DNA of 64,000 bases from Planococcus shenhongbingii (GCF_030413635.1 NZ_CP129235.1:1798001-1862000), one strand, 5' to 3'. Shown: positions 32,709-40,778, counted from the stretch's first letter. The notes: a model not told the origin generated them from the letters alone. A program made the numbers and translations.

Positions 32709-32957
32709 ATGAATCAACAAGAACCTTTGGATAAAGAGGAATTCCAAACCATCCAGGACTCTACCGAACCTATTGAACCCGTCGAACCCGTCGAACCATT
32801 GCTGCATGATCACTCTATGTACCATAATGAAGGCTTAGTTGAACCGAAAATCAAGGAATATGTGCCGCTAGAAGTCGGTATGGTCATTTTTACAATCGTC
32901 GTATTGGCATTGATCTTTGTTGGAATCTTTTCAAATATGTGGGGATTGATAGATTGA
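32709..32957 (+). CDS. Small tail-anchored membrane protein with Glu-Pro repeats
   Basis: An 82-residue protein: an acidic N-terminal part with PIEPVEPVEPL repeats, then one C-terminal membrane helix (VGMVIFTIVVLALIFVGIF). GGGAGGCG is the ribosome site. A truncated paralogue of the helix lies just upstream (32488-32572). Function unknown. Confidence 0.6.
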   Translation: MNQQEPLDKEEFQTIQDSTEPIEPVEPVEPLLHDHSMYHNEGLVEPKIKEYVPLEVGMVIFTIVVLALIFVGIFSNMWGLID

Positions 32958-33041
32958 CGTTGAGAGCATTATACGAGTTATGTAAGACAAAAAGAAGATG
33001 CGCATAGACTTCCATAGCGATTCGAGACACCTATAAAAACT

Positions 33042-33356
33042 TTAGCAGGCTGCTTGGCCCCAAATTCCTTGGTGCCGGGCAGCCTGCTTTTCGAGAATCC
33101 GCTCTTCGTTGTAATAATGCAAATAGCCGGTTACTTTCTCAACGACTTGAAAGTTATTCAATGAAGTGAATTTGACATATTGAAATTTTTTCGACTTGAT
33201 AGTCGAATGGAACGATTCAATCACAGCGTGTTTCTCCTTGATCAAATTCTGATAGACATATGACGAGTCGTCACTTCCCTGATCGGAATGGATGATAATC
33301 CTCATTCCACTAAGGCCTAGTTCCGTATTCTGTGCGGCCTGCGCAGATTCGGGCAA
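33042..33356 (-). pseudogene. IS3-type transposase remnant
   Basis: IIIHSDQGSDDSSYVYQNLI and IESFHSTIKSKKFQYV, YLHYYNEERILEK are the C-terminal half of an IS3/IS150-type OrfB. About 18 residues normally found between them (the MSRKGNCYDNA region) are deleted, and the end is frameshifted. It differs from the two intact IS copies, so an older, different element once lay here. Confidence 0.8.
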
Positions 33357-33384
33357 GGTTTTTTTTTACTAATGGCAAACGTCC

Positions 33385-33621
33385 ATGCCGGAAATATTTA
33401 CCGAAGTTATTAGTCCACCGGCGGTTATAGAAGAAAATGGCGAAATCCTGATATGGGTTTGGATTAGCATAGGAGTCCCCTCTGGATGATTACGTTCTTG
33501 CAAGGAAATAGAAGAAAGAAGAAAAACAAATCCAATTGAAGCTAAGGGAGAATATGCTTTCCATACGAAGCCCGGGTTTTTGAAGTGCACATTGAAGATG
33601 AGAGAGGAAGTCAATGACTAG
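33385..33621 (+). pseudogene. Small gene with one in-frame TGA
   Basis: A 78-codon frame starting MPEIFTEVISPPAVIEENGE and ending FLKCTLKMREEVND has a TGA at 33487-33489 and no frameshift. No ribosome site or family is recognised. It may be a decayed gene or a chance frame. Confidence 0.35.
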
Positions 33622-33651
33622 CCTTCAAATATTTCAATAAATAAAGGGAAT

Positions 33652-33707
33652 GGTTTACATATGAGGGATTATCAAAAGCTGCATGAATACAAAGGGAGAG
33701 AAGAGAA
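33652..33707 (+). repeat. F1 repeat, 5' part, interrupted by IS copy 2
   Basis: GGTTTACATATGAGGGATTATC, AAAAGCTGCATGAATACAAA and GGGAGAGAAGAGAA. The last GAA is duplicated after the IS. Confidence 0.85.
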
Positions 33708-33714
33708 GGTACTG

Positions 33715-33759
33715 CACCCCAAAAGTTAGAGTTAAAAATCTAACTTTTGGGGTGTTTTT
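33715..33759 (+). terminator. Hairpin with T-run at the IS left end (copy 2)
   Basis: CACCCCAAAAGTTAGA (33715-33730) pairs perfectly with 33739-33754 across GTTAAAAA, followed by TTTTT and the orfA ATG. Probably shields the transposase genes from outside transcription. Confidence 0.65.
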
Positions 33760-33761
33760 CT

Positions 33762-34319
33762 ATGATGAAATATAGCGAAGAATTTAAACTGAAGCTGGTC
33801 AACGAGTATTTGGCTGGCCCGTTGGGTTATCCACGCTTAGCCCGAAAATACGGGATATCCAGCCACGGGCAAATAGCACGCTGGGTGCGGGCTTTCCAGG
33901 CATTCGGAAAAGAAGGATTGCGGAACAGGCAAAAAAACAAGGTGTATTCTGTTCAATTCAAATTGGATGTATTACACTTTATGAAACAAACAGGCGCTTC
34001 CTACCAGGACGCAGCGATTGAATTCAAGATGCACAACCCGACGCTTATTGTGAAATGGAAACAGACATTTTTGGCGGAAGGGGCAGGAGGCCTGAGAAAG
34101 AAAGGACGGCCACCCATGGCGAAAAATTCGAAAAAGAAACCGGCAAAACCGGCTGGGACGATGTCCCGTGAAGAACAACTTGAACGCGAGAATGAGCTTC
34201 TCCGTTTGGAAGTCGCTTATTTAAAAAAGTTGAACGCTTTCCAGGAGAATCCGGATGCCTACCTCGAAAAGCACAAGCAGCGCTGGCATTCGAACTCCAA
34301 AAAGAAGGATTCCGATTAA
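33762..34319 (+). CDS. IS3-family transposase OrfA (HTH protein), copy 2
   Basis: 185 residues, differing from copy 1 at very few positions (for example KYGISSHG and QKNKVYS against KYGLSSHG and QKNRVYS). Two HTH segments and a C-terminal coiled coil as in copy 1. The real start is the ATG at 33762. The codons near the end (TCC AAA AAG) contain an A5G run where ribosomes can slip into the orfB frame. Confidence 0.9.
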   Translation: MMKYSEEFKLKLVNEYLAGPLGYPRLARKYGISSHGQIARWVRAFQAFGKEGLRNRQKNKVYSVQFKLDVLHFMKQTGASYQDAAIEFKMHNPTLIVKWKQTFLAEGAGGLRKKGRPPMAKNSKKKPAKPAGTMSREEQLERENELLRLEVAYLKKLNAFQENPDAYLEKHKQRWHSNSKKKDSD

Positions 34320-34324
34320 CGGAT

Positions 34325-35146
34325 GTGCTGGAGATCGTCGATCTGCCAGAAGCGACGTATCATTACCACCGCCAGCGATTTGGGTTGGAAGATCCGGATC
34401 TGGAATGGAAAACGTTGATTCTGGCGCTCTTCGAAAAACACGACGGCCGTTACGGGTATCGCAGGATCTCTCTGGAATTAAAGGCGCAAGGGTACGTCAT
34501 CAACCACAAGAAAGTCCAGCGCATCATGGGCGAATTGAACCTCACTTGCGTAAAGTTCATTCGGAAATCGCGCTATCGTTCCTATAAGGGGCAAGTAGGC
34601 ACCATCGCCAAAAACCGGTTGAACCGCCGGTTCCACACCACGCATGCCTTGCAAAAAATCGTGACGGACGTGACGGAATTCAAATGTGCAGGAGAAGAAA
34701 AGCTGTATTTGAGTCCGCTGATGGATCTCTACAACGGGGAAATCATTGGCGTGAGTATGGCGAAACGCCCAACCCTCGACTTCGTCATGGAATCGTTACG
34801 GAATGCCCTGCCAGTCATCGGAGAACAAGCCAGGTATCGGACCACCATCCATTCCGATCAAGGTTGGCATTACCAGCACCGATACTGGGCGAAGACATTG
34901 AAAGAGAACCGGATTTTCCAAAGCATGTCCCGAAAGGCGACGTGTGCCGACAACGCGGCCATGGAGAACTTCTTCGGCCTGCTTAAACAAGAGATGTATT
35001 ACGGAGAAGAATTGGTCCCCTTCGAAGAACTGAAACTGAAAATTGAACGGTACGTCCATTACTACAACCATGAACGCATCAAGCAAAAATTGGCCGGCAT
35101 GAGCCCGGTGAACTACCGAATTCATGCCAGCCAATTAGCTGCATAA
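34325..35146 (+). CDS. IS3-family transposase OrfB (DDE integrase), copy 2
   Basis: 273 residues with the DDE core in the same places as copy 1 (VTDVTEF, TIHSDQGWHY, NAAMENFFGLLKQE). It is in the -1 frame of orfA, and the orfB frame is open upstream of the GTG, as expected for an OrfAB frameshift product. Its N-terminal 100 residues equal copy 1, whereas residues about 104-250 differ at clusters (FHTTHAL against FHTSRAF, AKTLKENR against VKALKQHR). Confidence 0.92.
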   Translation: MLEIVDLPEATYHYHRQRFGLEDPDLEWKTLILALFEKHDGRYGYRRISLELKAQGYVINHKKVQRIMGELNLTCVKFIRKSRYRSYKGQVGTIAKNRLNRRFHTTHALQKIVTDVTEFKCAGEEKLYLSPLMDLYNGEIIGVSMAKRPTLDFVMESLRNALPVIGEQARYRTTIHSDQGWHYQHRYWAKTLKENRIFQSMSRKATCADNAAMENFFGLLKQEMYYGEELVPFEELKLKIERYVHYYNHERIKQKLAGMSPVNYRIHASQLAA

Positions 35147-35176
35147 CTGAAACTCTAACTTTAAGGGGTCACTACC

Positions 35177-35245
35177 GAATGATTGAAGTACTTCTTCGCT
35201 CCCTTTTGTGTGTGAAAATGTACTTTATGAATTCTCTTATATTTA
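35177..35245 (+). repeat. F1 repeat, 3' part, interrupted by IS copy 2
   Basis: Starts with the duplicated GAA, then TTCTTCGCTCCCTTTTGTG, TGTGAAAATG and TACTTTATGAATTC. Joined to 33652-33707 it restores one F1 repeat. Confidence 0.75.
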
Positions 35246-35297
35246 ATTGAATTTTTCTGATTAAAGGAATTTATTAGTTAAAATTATAAATTCCTTG

Positions 35298-35326
35298 TTG
35301 ACTAATCGGAATTATCGGATTAGACT
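35298..35326 (+). promoter_or_regulatory. Probable promoter of the first SAM-I transcript
   Basis: TTGACT (35298-35303), 17-bp spacer, TAGACT (35321-35326), about 20 nt before the riboswitch. Confidence 0.5.
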
Positions 35327-35345
35327 GTTAACAACAATTAAATAA

Positions 35346-35452
35346 TTCTTATCAAGAGAAGCCGAGGGATCTGGCCCTATGACGCTTCAGCAACCTCCAA
35401 CTATGGTTGGAAAGGTGCTAATTCCTGCAGATTCATTTCTTGAAAGATAAGA
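35346..35452 (+). promoter_or_regulatory. SAM-I riboswitch (S-box) upstream of flavin monooxygenase operon
   Basis: P1 arms TCTTATC (35346-35352) and GATAAGA (35446-35452) enclose the conserved core: AAGAGAAGCCGAGGGAT, CTGGCCCTATGACGCTTC, AGCAACC, and AAGGTGCTAATTCC-GCAG. This is the standard S-box consensus with SAM-binding positions retained. With high SAM the downstream terminator forms and the operon is off; low SAM (sulfur or methionine starvation) turns it on. Confidence 0.95.
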
Positions 35453-35481
35453 GCAAACGAAATATACATAGACGTATATAT

Positions 35482-35527
35482 TTACACCCTCTTTTCTTAA
35501 TATAGAAAAAAGGGTGTATTTTTTATT
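35482..35527 (+). terminator. Expression-platform terminator of the SAM-I riboswitch
   Basis: TACACCCTCTTTTCT pairs with AGAAAAAAGGGTGTA, followed by TTTTTTATT. Directly follows the riboswitch. Confidence 0.9.
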
Positions 35528-35758
35528 GTCCTAAAATATTCCAAGAGTCTTTTGCGAAGATTATAACTTGAAATATCACTGGACACTTAAGAAAGGCCTA
35601 AAATAACGAACCGGTAGGGCCGTGTGAAATTCCGGAATTTCTAGAAGGGAGTGATTTGATAGCAGCGATTTAAACTTTTATCTATCGGTTATTCATAGAA
35701 ACAAAATACTTCGTATTCACTCGGATAAGAGAAAATAAATTACATAGGAGAGATTTTA

Positions 35759-37141
35759 ATGGCTAAGAAAAGAATTTATTTGAATGCATTTGATATGAAT
35801 TGCGCAGGACTGTATTCACCAGGTTTATGGACACATCCGGACGATCAATCCTCGACTTATAAAGACGCAGAATACTGGGTCCATCTCGCTCAAGTATTAG
35901 AAAAAGGGCGTTTTGATGCTATTTTCCTAGCTGATGTTTTAGGGATATACGATGTGTATCAAGGTTCCCGTGATGCCGCTGTCCGTCAGGGGGCCCAAGT
36001 ACCAGTCAACGATCCCGCTTTTATAGTTCCGATTATGTCTCAAGCAACGAAACATCTGGGTTTTGGCTTAACCGCATCGACAAGCTACGAACATCCTTAT
36101 ATCTTTGCTAGAAGAATGTCTACATTAGATCATTTAACAAAAGGGCGTATAGGCTGGAATGTTGTGACGTCGTATTTAAACAGCGCTGCTGTCAATATTG
36201 GTTTAAATCAGCAAATTAGTCATAGTGAACGTTATGAAATGGCAGATGAATATATGGAAGTCGTTTATAAATTATGGGAAGGAAGTTGGGAAGAAGACGC
36301 TGTTCGCGTAGATAAGGAAAGAAAAATATATGCAGATCCAGAAAAAGTACATGACATTAGACATGAAGGAAAATACTTTAAAGTTCCTGGAGCACATTTA
36401 AGTGAACCGTCTCCGCAAAGAACACCCGTTATTTTTCAGGCTGGAGCTTCAAGCAGAGGAAGAAAGTTTGCAGCTAAACATGCTGAGCTTGTATTTATTA
36501 GTGCGCCGACAGCAGAAATCACGAAAAAAACCGTAGACTCCATTCGTGAAGAAGCAAAACAAACTGGACGTAACTCAGATGGAATCAAAATTCTTTCATC
36601 ACTTACTCCAATATTGGGCAGCACACAGAAAGAAGCAGAAGAAAAATATGAAGAATACAAAAAACATATAAGTTATGAAGGTGCTTTAGCATTATTAGGG
36701 GGATGGACAGGCATTGATTTTTCAGCATACAATCCCGATGACAAAATTGAATATGTAAAAAGCGATGCAATGAAATCAGTCGTTGAAAATTTCACAAAAG
36801 TGGATCCGAATAAACAATGGACAGTAAGAGAATTAGCCAATTTCGTTGGTATTGGGTCTGTCGGTCATGTTGAAGTAGGCACCCCAGAAAAAGTAGCAGA
36901 CACAATGGAAAAGTGGATCAATGAGGTGGGGATTGATGGCTTTAATATTTCTTATGCCATCACCCCGGGAACCTTTGAAGAATTTGTTGATGGGGTTGTT
37001 CCTATTTTGCAAGAGCGTGGTCTCGTTAGAAAAGAGTATGAGGATGGCACCTTCCGTAACAATCTTTTCGGATATGATCGTTTGCCGGACAATCATACTG
37101 CTTCCCAATATCGAGAGATCCACTCGAAAACCGAAGTATAA
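35759..37141 (+). CDS. LLM-class flavin-dependent monooxygenase (NtaA/SnaA/DszA family)
   Basis: A 460-residue luciferase-like two-component monooxygenase. The family pattern is clear: KKRIYLNAFDMNC, HPYIFARRMSTLDHLTKGRI and GWNVVTSYLNSAAVNIG (FMN site), later TPVIFQAGASSRGRKFAAKH and DGFNISYAITPGTFEEFVD. Members cleave C-S bonds (DBT sulfone, dimethylsulfide: DszA, DmoA) or nitrilotriacetate. Control by SAM-I points to release of sulfur from an organosulfur compound. A reduced-FMN partner is not in the window. Start has TAGGAGAGA upstream. Confidence 0.9.
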   Translation: MAKKRIYLNAFDMNCAGLYSPGLWTHPDDQSSTYKDAEYWVHLAQVLEKGRFDAIFLADVLGIYDVYQGSRDAAVRQGAQVPVNDPAFIVPIMSQATKHLGFGLTASTSYEHPYIFARRMSTLDHLTKGRIGWNVVTSYLNSAAVNIGLNQQISHSERYEMADEYMEVVYKLWEGSWEEDAVRVDKERKIYADPEKVHDIRHEGKYFKVPGAHLSEPSPQRTPVIFQAGASSRGRKFAAKHAELVFISAPTAEITKKTVDSIREEAKQTGRNSDGIKILSSLTPILGSTQKEAEEKYEEYKKHISYEGALALLGGWTGIDFSAYNPDDKIEYVKSDAMKSVVENFTKVDPNKQWTVRELANFVGIGSVGHVEVGTPEKVADTMEKWINEVGIDGFNISYAITPGTFEEFVDGVVPILQERGLVRKEYEDGTFRNNLFGYDRLPDNHTASQYREIHSKTEV

Positions 37142-37282
37142 AAATGTATAAGTAGAGAATTAGCATTGTATTAGTCATGCAGATGAAGATGGGGGGAATG
37201 ATAACTTTTATTATATTCCCTCTTATAAATGAATATTTATTTTTAAATGATAGAGAATTTGGTTATTTGGAGGAGTGTTTAG

Positions 37283-37561
37283 ATGCTCAATACTATTAAA
37301 AGCAAAAAGAATGGCATTTTTTTAATTTATTATTCTGTAATCACGGCTTGCATGACTTTTCCAGGCTTATTTGATTTAGCCAATACAATCGAGCCATGGG
37401 TCATTGGATTGCCGTTTTCAATATTTTATCTTTTTTCATGTGTGGCTCTTTTGTGCACGGGATTATGTGTACAATTTTTTGTCGAAAGAAAATTAGGGGA
37501 ACTGGATATTGAGGTTTCACCGATAGATATTCGTAAGGTTAGTGGGGGTGAGGAAAGTTGA
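37283..37561 (+). CDS. DUF3311-like small membrane subunit of SSS symporter
   Basis: A 92-residue protein with two membrane helices (FLIYYSVITACMTFPGLFDL and WVIGLPFSIFYLFSCVALLC). Proteins of this type lie immediately before sodium:solute symporters and are thought to be an accessory subunit. TTTGGAGGAGTG is the ribosome site. It overlaps the symporter gene by 4 nt and is probably in the SAM-I operon. Confidence 0.72.
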   Translation: MLNTIKSKKNGIFLIYYSVITACMTFPGLFDLANTIEPWVIGLPFSIFYLFSCVALLCTGLCVQFFVERKLGELDIEVSPIDIRKVSGGEES

Positions 37562-39060
37562 ATACAATCCCCTTAATAATGATAGTTCTCTTTTTTGCGA
37601 TGATGCTTTTTATTATCAGGAAACAGTTAGGGGTAAGCTCTTTTGAAGACTACGCAACAGCTAACCGGTCTTTTGGCTTTTTTGCTTTAACTTTTTCGGT
37701 TTTAGCAACATGGGTTGTTGGAGCTATGTATACAGCTTGGGCAGGCATGGCTGTAACTTATGGATTTACCGCATTGTATTGTATAGCTTATGCAACAATA
37801 ACAATGATTGTGATGTATTATGTTGCCCCAAAAACATATATTTGGGGTGTCAAGTACGGAATCAAAACTCAATCGGAATTATTAGGATTTAGGTATCAAA
37901 GCAAGTCTTTGCGGATGCTCACTGGAGTTTGGGGGATTGTGTTTACAATTCCTTGGTTGATCGTTGAGATTGTAACGCAGGGGTATGTTTTTGAATATGC
38001 TACGGGTGGACTGATTTCCCAGTTTTGGGGTATGGTCCTGGGAATAATAGCAGTTGCTGTTTTTGTTTCACTAGGCGGCATGCGATCTGTAATAACAGCG
38101 AATGTTTTTCAGGGTTTAATACTAATATTTGGCGGTACCGCTCTAATGATTTACTTTGTATATAAATACTTTGGCGGATTTGCCTCAGGATTTGAAATGG
38201 TCGTCAATGATTATCCGGGGATGCTGACTTATCCTGGTCCAGGTTGGGAACCGCCCACTCCATATTGGACGTCAATTGTGATATTAAGCGGTTTAGGCGG
38301 ATTTTTGTGGCCGTGGGCATACAATAAGTTATTTGCCAGTGACAGCATACGGACTATCAAAGTTTCCGCTTTGCTTGCACCGATTATATACGCAATATTC
38401 TTTTCTGTCTTTGTTGTTACTGCTATATTTATCCATTCTTACAATCAGGCTTTATCTGATGTACAAGGTGCTTTTTTGTGGATAGCCAGCGAATCGGGTC
38501 CTATTGTACTCGGGCTGCTTGGTGTAATTATTATGGCAAGCAGTGTGGGAACAGTGAGTGGCATAATGCAGGCAATCAGTACAACCGTATCGAGGGATTT
38601 AGCTCAAGTAATAGATAAGAATATTTCGGACAAGAAAGCAGTAAATATTGCAAGAATATCCGTAATCGTTATTTCATTGGTTTCTCTGTTTTTTGGTACC
38701 GCCGATTTGGGATTAATGGTTTTTCTTGCGTTATTCACTTATGATGGAATCATCTTGCTGTTTCCAATTGTCATTTTAGGCTTGTACTGGAAACGTGCTA
38801 ATAAAGAAGGAGCAATCATAGGATTAATTGCAGGTACGGCATTATCCATGTTTCTTCGATTCTTCAATCCATCGTTCATTGAAGGCTGGGGCTGGCAGCC
38901 AGGAGTTTATGGTCTAATTCTCAGTTTTGCAGTAATGATCACTGCTGGATATATGAAAAAACCGAGTGCTTTTGTCGAGAAACTATGGGTAGATACAGAG
39001 GCCGCTTATACAAAAAGTGTAAAAGTGCCTGCAGTAAAGTCAAATTCTCAAGTCAGTTAA
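37558..39060 (+). CDS. Sodium:solute symporter (SSS family) in the SAM-I operon
   Basis: A 500-residue transporter with about 13 membrane helices. SSS features include FEDYATANRSFGFFALTFS near the N-terminus and the helix with GVIIMASSVGTVSGIMQAIS. The TTG start overlaps the previous stop and follows GTGGGGGTGAGG. Placed after a SAM-I-controlled monooxygenase, it likely imports the organosulfur substrate with Na+. The exact substrate cannot be deduced. A strong terminator follows. Confidence 0.85.
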   Translation: MNTIPLIMIVLFFAMMLFIIRKQLGVSSFEDYATANRSFGFFALTFSVLATWVVGAMYTAWAGMAVTYGFTALYCIAYATITMIVMYYVAPKTYIWGVKYGIKTQSELLGFRYQSKSLRMLTGVWGIVFTIPWLIVEIVTQGYVFEYATGGLISQFWGMVLGIIAVAVFVSLGGMRSVITANVFQGLILIFGGTALMIYFVYKYFGGFASGFEMVVNDYPGMLTYPGPGWEPPTPYWTSIVILSGLGGFLWPWAYNKLFASDSIRTIKVSALLAPIIYAIFFSVFVVTAIFIHSYNQALSDVQGAFLWIASESGPIVLGLLGVIIMASSVGTVSGIMQAISTTVSRDLAQVIDKNISDKKAVNIARISVIVISLVSLFFGTADLGLMVFLALFTYDGIILLFPIVILGLYWKRANKEGAIIGLIAGTALSMFLRFFNPSFIEGWGWQPGVYGLILSFAVMITAGYMKKPSAFVEKLWVDTEAAYTKSVKVPAVKSNSQVS

Positions 39061-39092
39061 AAGGGCATTCGTCCAAGCAAGTTTTTTTAATC

Positions 39093-39135
39093 AAAAGGAC
39101 AGGCAGCTTTCTGAAGCTGTCTGTCCTTTTGCTCA
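39093..39135 (+). terminator. Intrinsic terminator of the SAM-I/monooxygenase operon
   Basis: AAAAGGACAGGCAGCTT pairs with AAGCTGTCTGTCCTTTT over a TCTG loop, 33 nt after the symporter stop. Confidence 0.85.
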
Positions 39136-39264
39136 TTACAACAATTCCTTTTAACGAACAAACTTCTTAAAAGGATTGGAGAAGAGGAGAGAGCATCCGC
39201 AAATTTTTAACTTTACGCTAAATATCAATTTAATGGGCTTTTTATTAATCAAGAGTTCAACTCT

Positions 39265-39332
39265 AATGAAGAGCAGCGGTATACGCTGCTCTTCTCTTTG
39301 TTCGTAAACGTATACTTTTACGAACGGTTTAA
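39265..39332 (+). repeat. F1 repeat, hairpin and 3' block with altered arms
   Basis: Hairpin GAAGAGCAGCG-GTATAC-CGCTGCTCTTC (here with overlapping GC) and then GTTCGTAAACGTATAC and TTTTACGAACGG. Both hairpins are intact although the first uses different bases from other copies. The 39136-39264 and 39333-39692 bases hold nothing recognised. Confidence 0.78.
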
Positions 39333-39692
39333 TAGCATTGCTATTTATTTTGTTTAAATTGGCGATCTCAATCGGAAAGGTTGAATTACAGTAAAGGGGG
39401 TGGTGACATCTACCCTGTACTTGATAAAATTGCTTTCATCTTAATTGGATATTTAGGTTAAATTCAGAAAGAGTTTAGGAAGGTTTACACTTAAATTAAT
39501 GAGACAAGCTAGTGGAATAACTACTTGAGCAATTCCCACATCATTTAAACATGTAATCGACTCGGAACAACTTATGAATGTTGATTCTAAAAAATTTAAT
39601 TATTGAAACTTATTGCGGCGGTAACCCGTATTATAAGATAGAAGGCAATGAACGATAGAAGCGATGACTGAAATAAAAGGGGAGGGAACTGT

Positions 39693-39878
39693 ATGCATTG
39701 GATGATGTGGATTTTTTGGGGTTCCTTGGCAGCTTTATTTCTGGGCAGTTATCTTGTGGATGTTTTGACTCGACGGAAATATAGCTTAGGTCAACAGGAA
39801 AAGACGTTAAACCAGAATTTAGCTGAAGCAGAGGCGCGACGGGAAGCAGGACGTAGCGATCAAGGTGGAATGTTTTGA
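39693..39878 (+). CDS. Small membrane protein, 61 aa
   Basis: One N-terminal membrane helix (MMWIFWGSLAALFLGSYLV) followed by a charged, helical cytoplasmic tail (GQQEKTLNQNLAEAEARREA). AAAAGGGGAGGGAACTG is a strong ribosome site. Resembles short phage-holin-like or stress membrane proteins, but no family is assigned. Confidence 0.55.
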   Translation: MHWMMWIFWGSLAALFLGSYLVDVLTRRKYSLGQQEKTLNQNLAEAEARREAGRSDQGGMF

Positions 39879-39916
39879 ATGAACGGAATGGGTGATCTAA
39901 CGAACGGACATCATCA

Positions 39917-39968
39917 TATCATGAGTTGGGAGATGCATTCCCGGCTCATTTTGATGTGCATTTTTTAT
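39917..39968 (+). terminator. Probable terminator after the 61-aa gene
   Basis: ATGAGTTGGGA pairs with TTCCCGGCTCAT, followed shortly by TTTTTTATTT. From here to 40281 I recognise no feature except the ribosome site of the next gene. Confidence 0.5.
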
Positions 39969-40281
39969 TTAGAATGCATAACTTTCTATTGTGAAAGCAA
40001 ATAGCACTTTATGCCTCTAGGAAAAAGCGGTGACGAGAGTGCTGCCCATTCGTTTGAGAGATGTAACGTGCAAGGAACTGAAGTGACTTAACCGGAATGA
40101 CAATCGATCATATCTTTTGTCTTTTTAAGAGACTCTGTTAAGAGAGAATGATGAAAGGTGGTACTTCTCTGCTTTTCTGATTTGCCGAAATTCAGTGTAT
40201 TGGTTTGTCCATCGAACGAGCCGAATACTTGAGAATTTACCCTGTGGTCGATAGTGATTAGCAAGCATTGGAGATGAAAAT

Positions 40282-40689
40282 GTGTTTAAGAAAGAGCTGC
40301 ATTTGAAGAAGAAACATTGGGATGAAATTACTGTAGAACAGTTAGAGAGAAAGATGAATGAAGAAAAGTTTGATAAAGAATTTATAGAAGAAATTTTGAA
40401 GATATTTAAAGAAAGAATTGAAAAACATGGCAAGGAAGCGTTTGGCAAATGGATTTACAATTTACACTTTAGAGTTCCGGAAGAATTCCAAAATGAACAA
40501 ATCTCTATAAGCGTTTATGAGAAATACCATAAGTGGTTGGAAGGGGAAGTCATTAAGTTGGAAAATGAAACAAAGATGTCTTGGGAAATACAGACAGAAG
40601 ATCTTCAAGATTTAGATAATAAAGCAAGAAAAGCCCAATTGGTAATAAGGCATAGGTTGTCAGAAATTGTTTTGGACTTACTTGAATAA
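40282..40689 (+). CDS. Hypothetical protein, 135 aa
   Basis: A highly charged, mostly helical soluble protein (VEQLERKMNEEKFDKEFIEE, EIVLDLLE at the end). The GTG start follows TTGGAGATGAA. A worn F2 palindrome begins 4 nt after the stop. No family recognised. Confidence 0.55.
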   Translation: MFKKELHLKKKHWDEITVEQLERKMNEEKFDKEFIEEILKIFKERIEKHGKEAFGKWIYNLHFRVPEEFQNEQISISVYEKYHKWLEGEVIKLENETKMSWEIQTEDLQDLDNKARKAQLVIRHRLSEIVLDLLE

Positions 40690-40692
40690 ATT

Positions 40693-40728
40693 TGAAAATA
40701 ACTTATTGTGAAGTAAGTTGCATTCTCA
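40693..40728. repeat. F2 repeat (worn)
   Basis: GAAAATAACTTATTGTGAAG then TAAGTTGCATTCTC, 4 nt after the stop of the 40282 gene. Confidence 0.6.
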
Positions 40729-40778
40729 TTAAGTTTTTTCGTGAAAAATAGTCTCACTTACTTTGGAGGTGCATTTGG

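Larger units (their letters stand above)
33708..35176 (+). mobile_element. IS3-family insertion sequence, copy 2 (1469 bp)
   Basis: Same element as 3976-5445 but on the plus strand. Begins GGTACTGCACCCC, ends GGGGTCACTACC, with a GAA target duplication (33705-33707 and 35177-35179). One T fewer than copy 1 in the run before orfA accounts for the 1-bp length difference. It is inserted in the hairpin loop of an F1 repeat, as copy 1 is. Confidence 0.93.

Noticed and set aside
10814..39332. F1/F2 repeats as true integron attC sites
   Set aside because: No attC core (RYYYAAC / GTTRRRY) could be confirmed and no integron integrase is in the window; only the layout is similar.
10814..39332. F1 repeats as a CRISPR array
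   Set aside because: Copies are kilobases apart, imperfect, and without regular spacers or cas genes.
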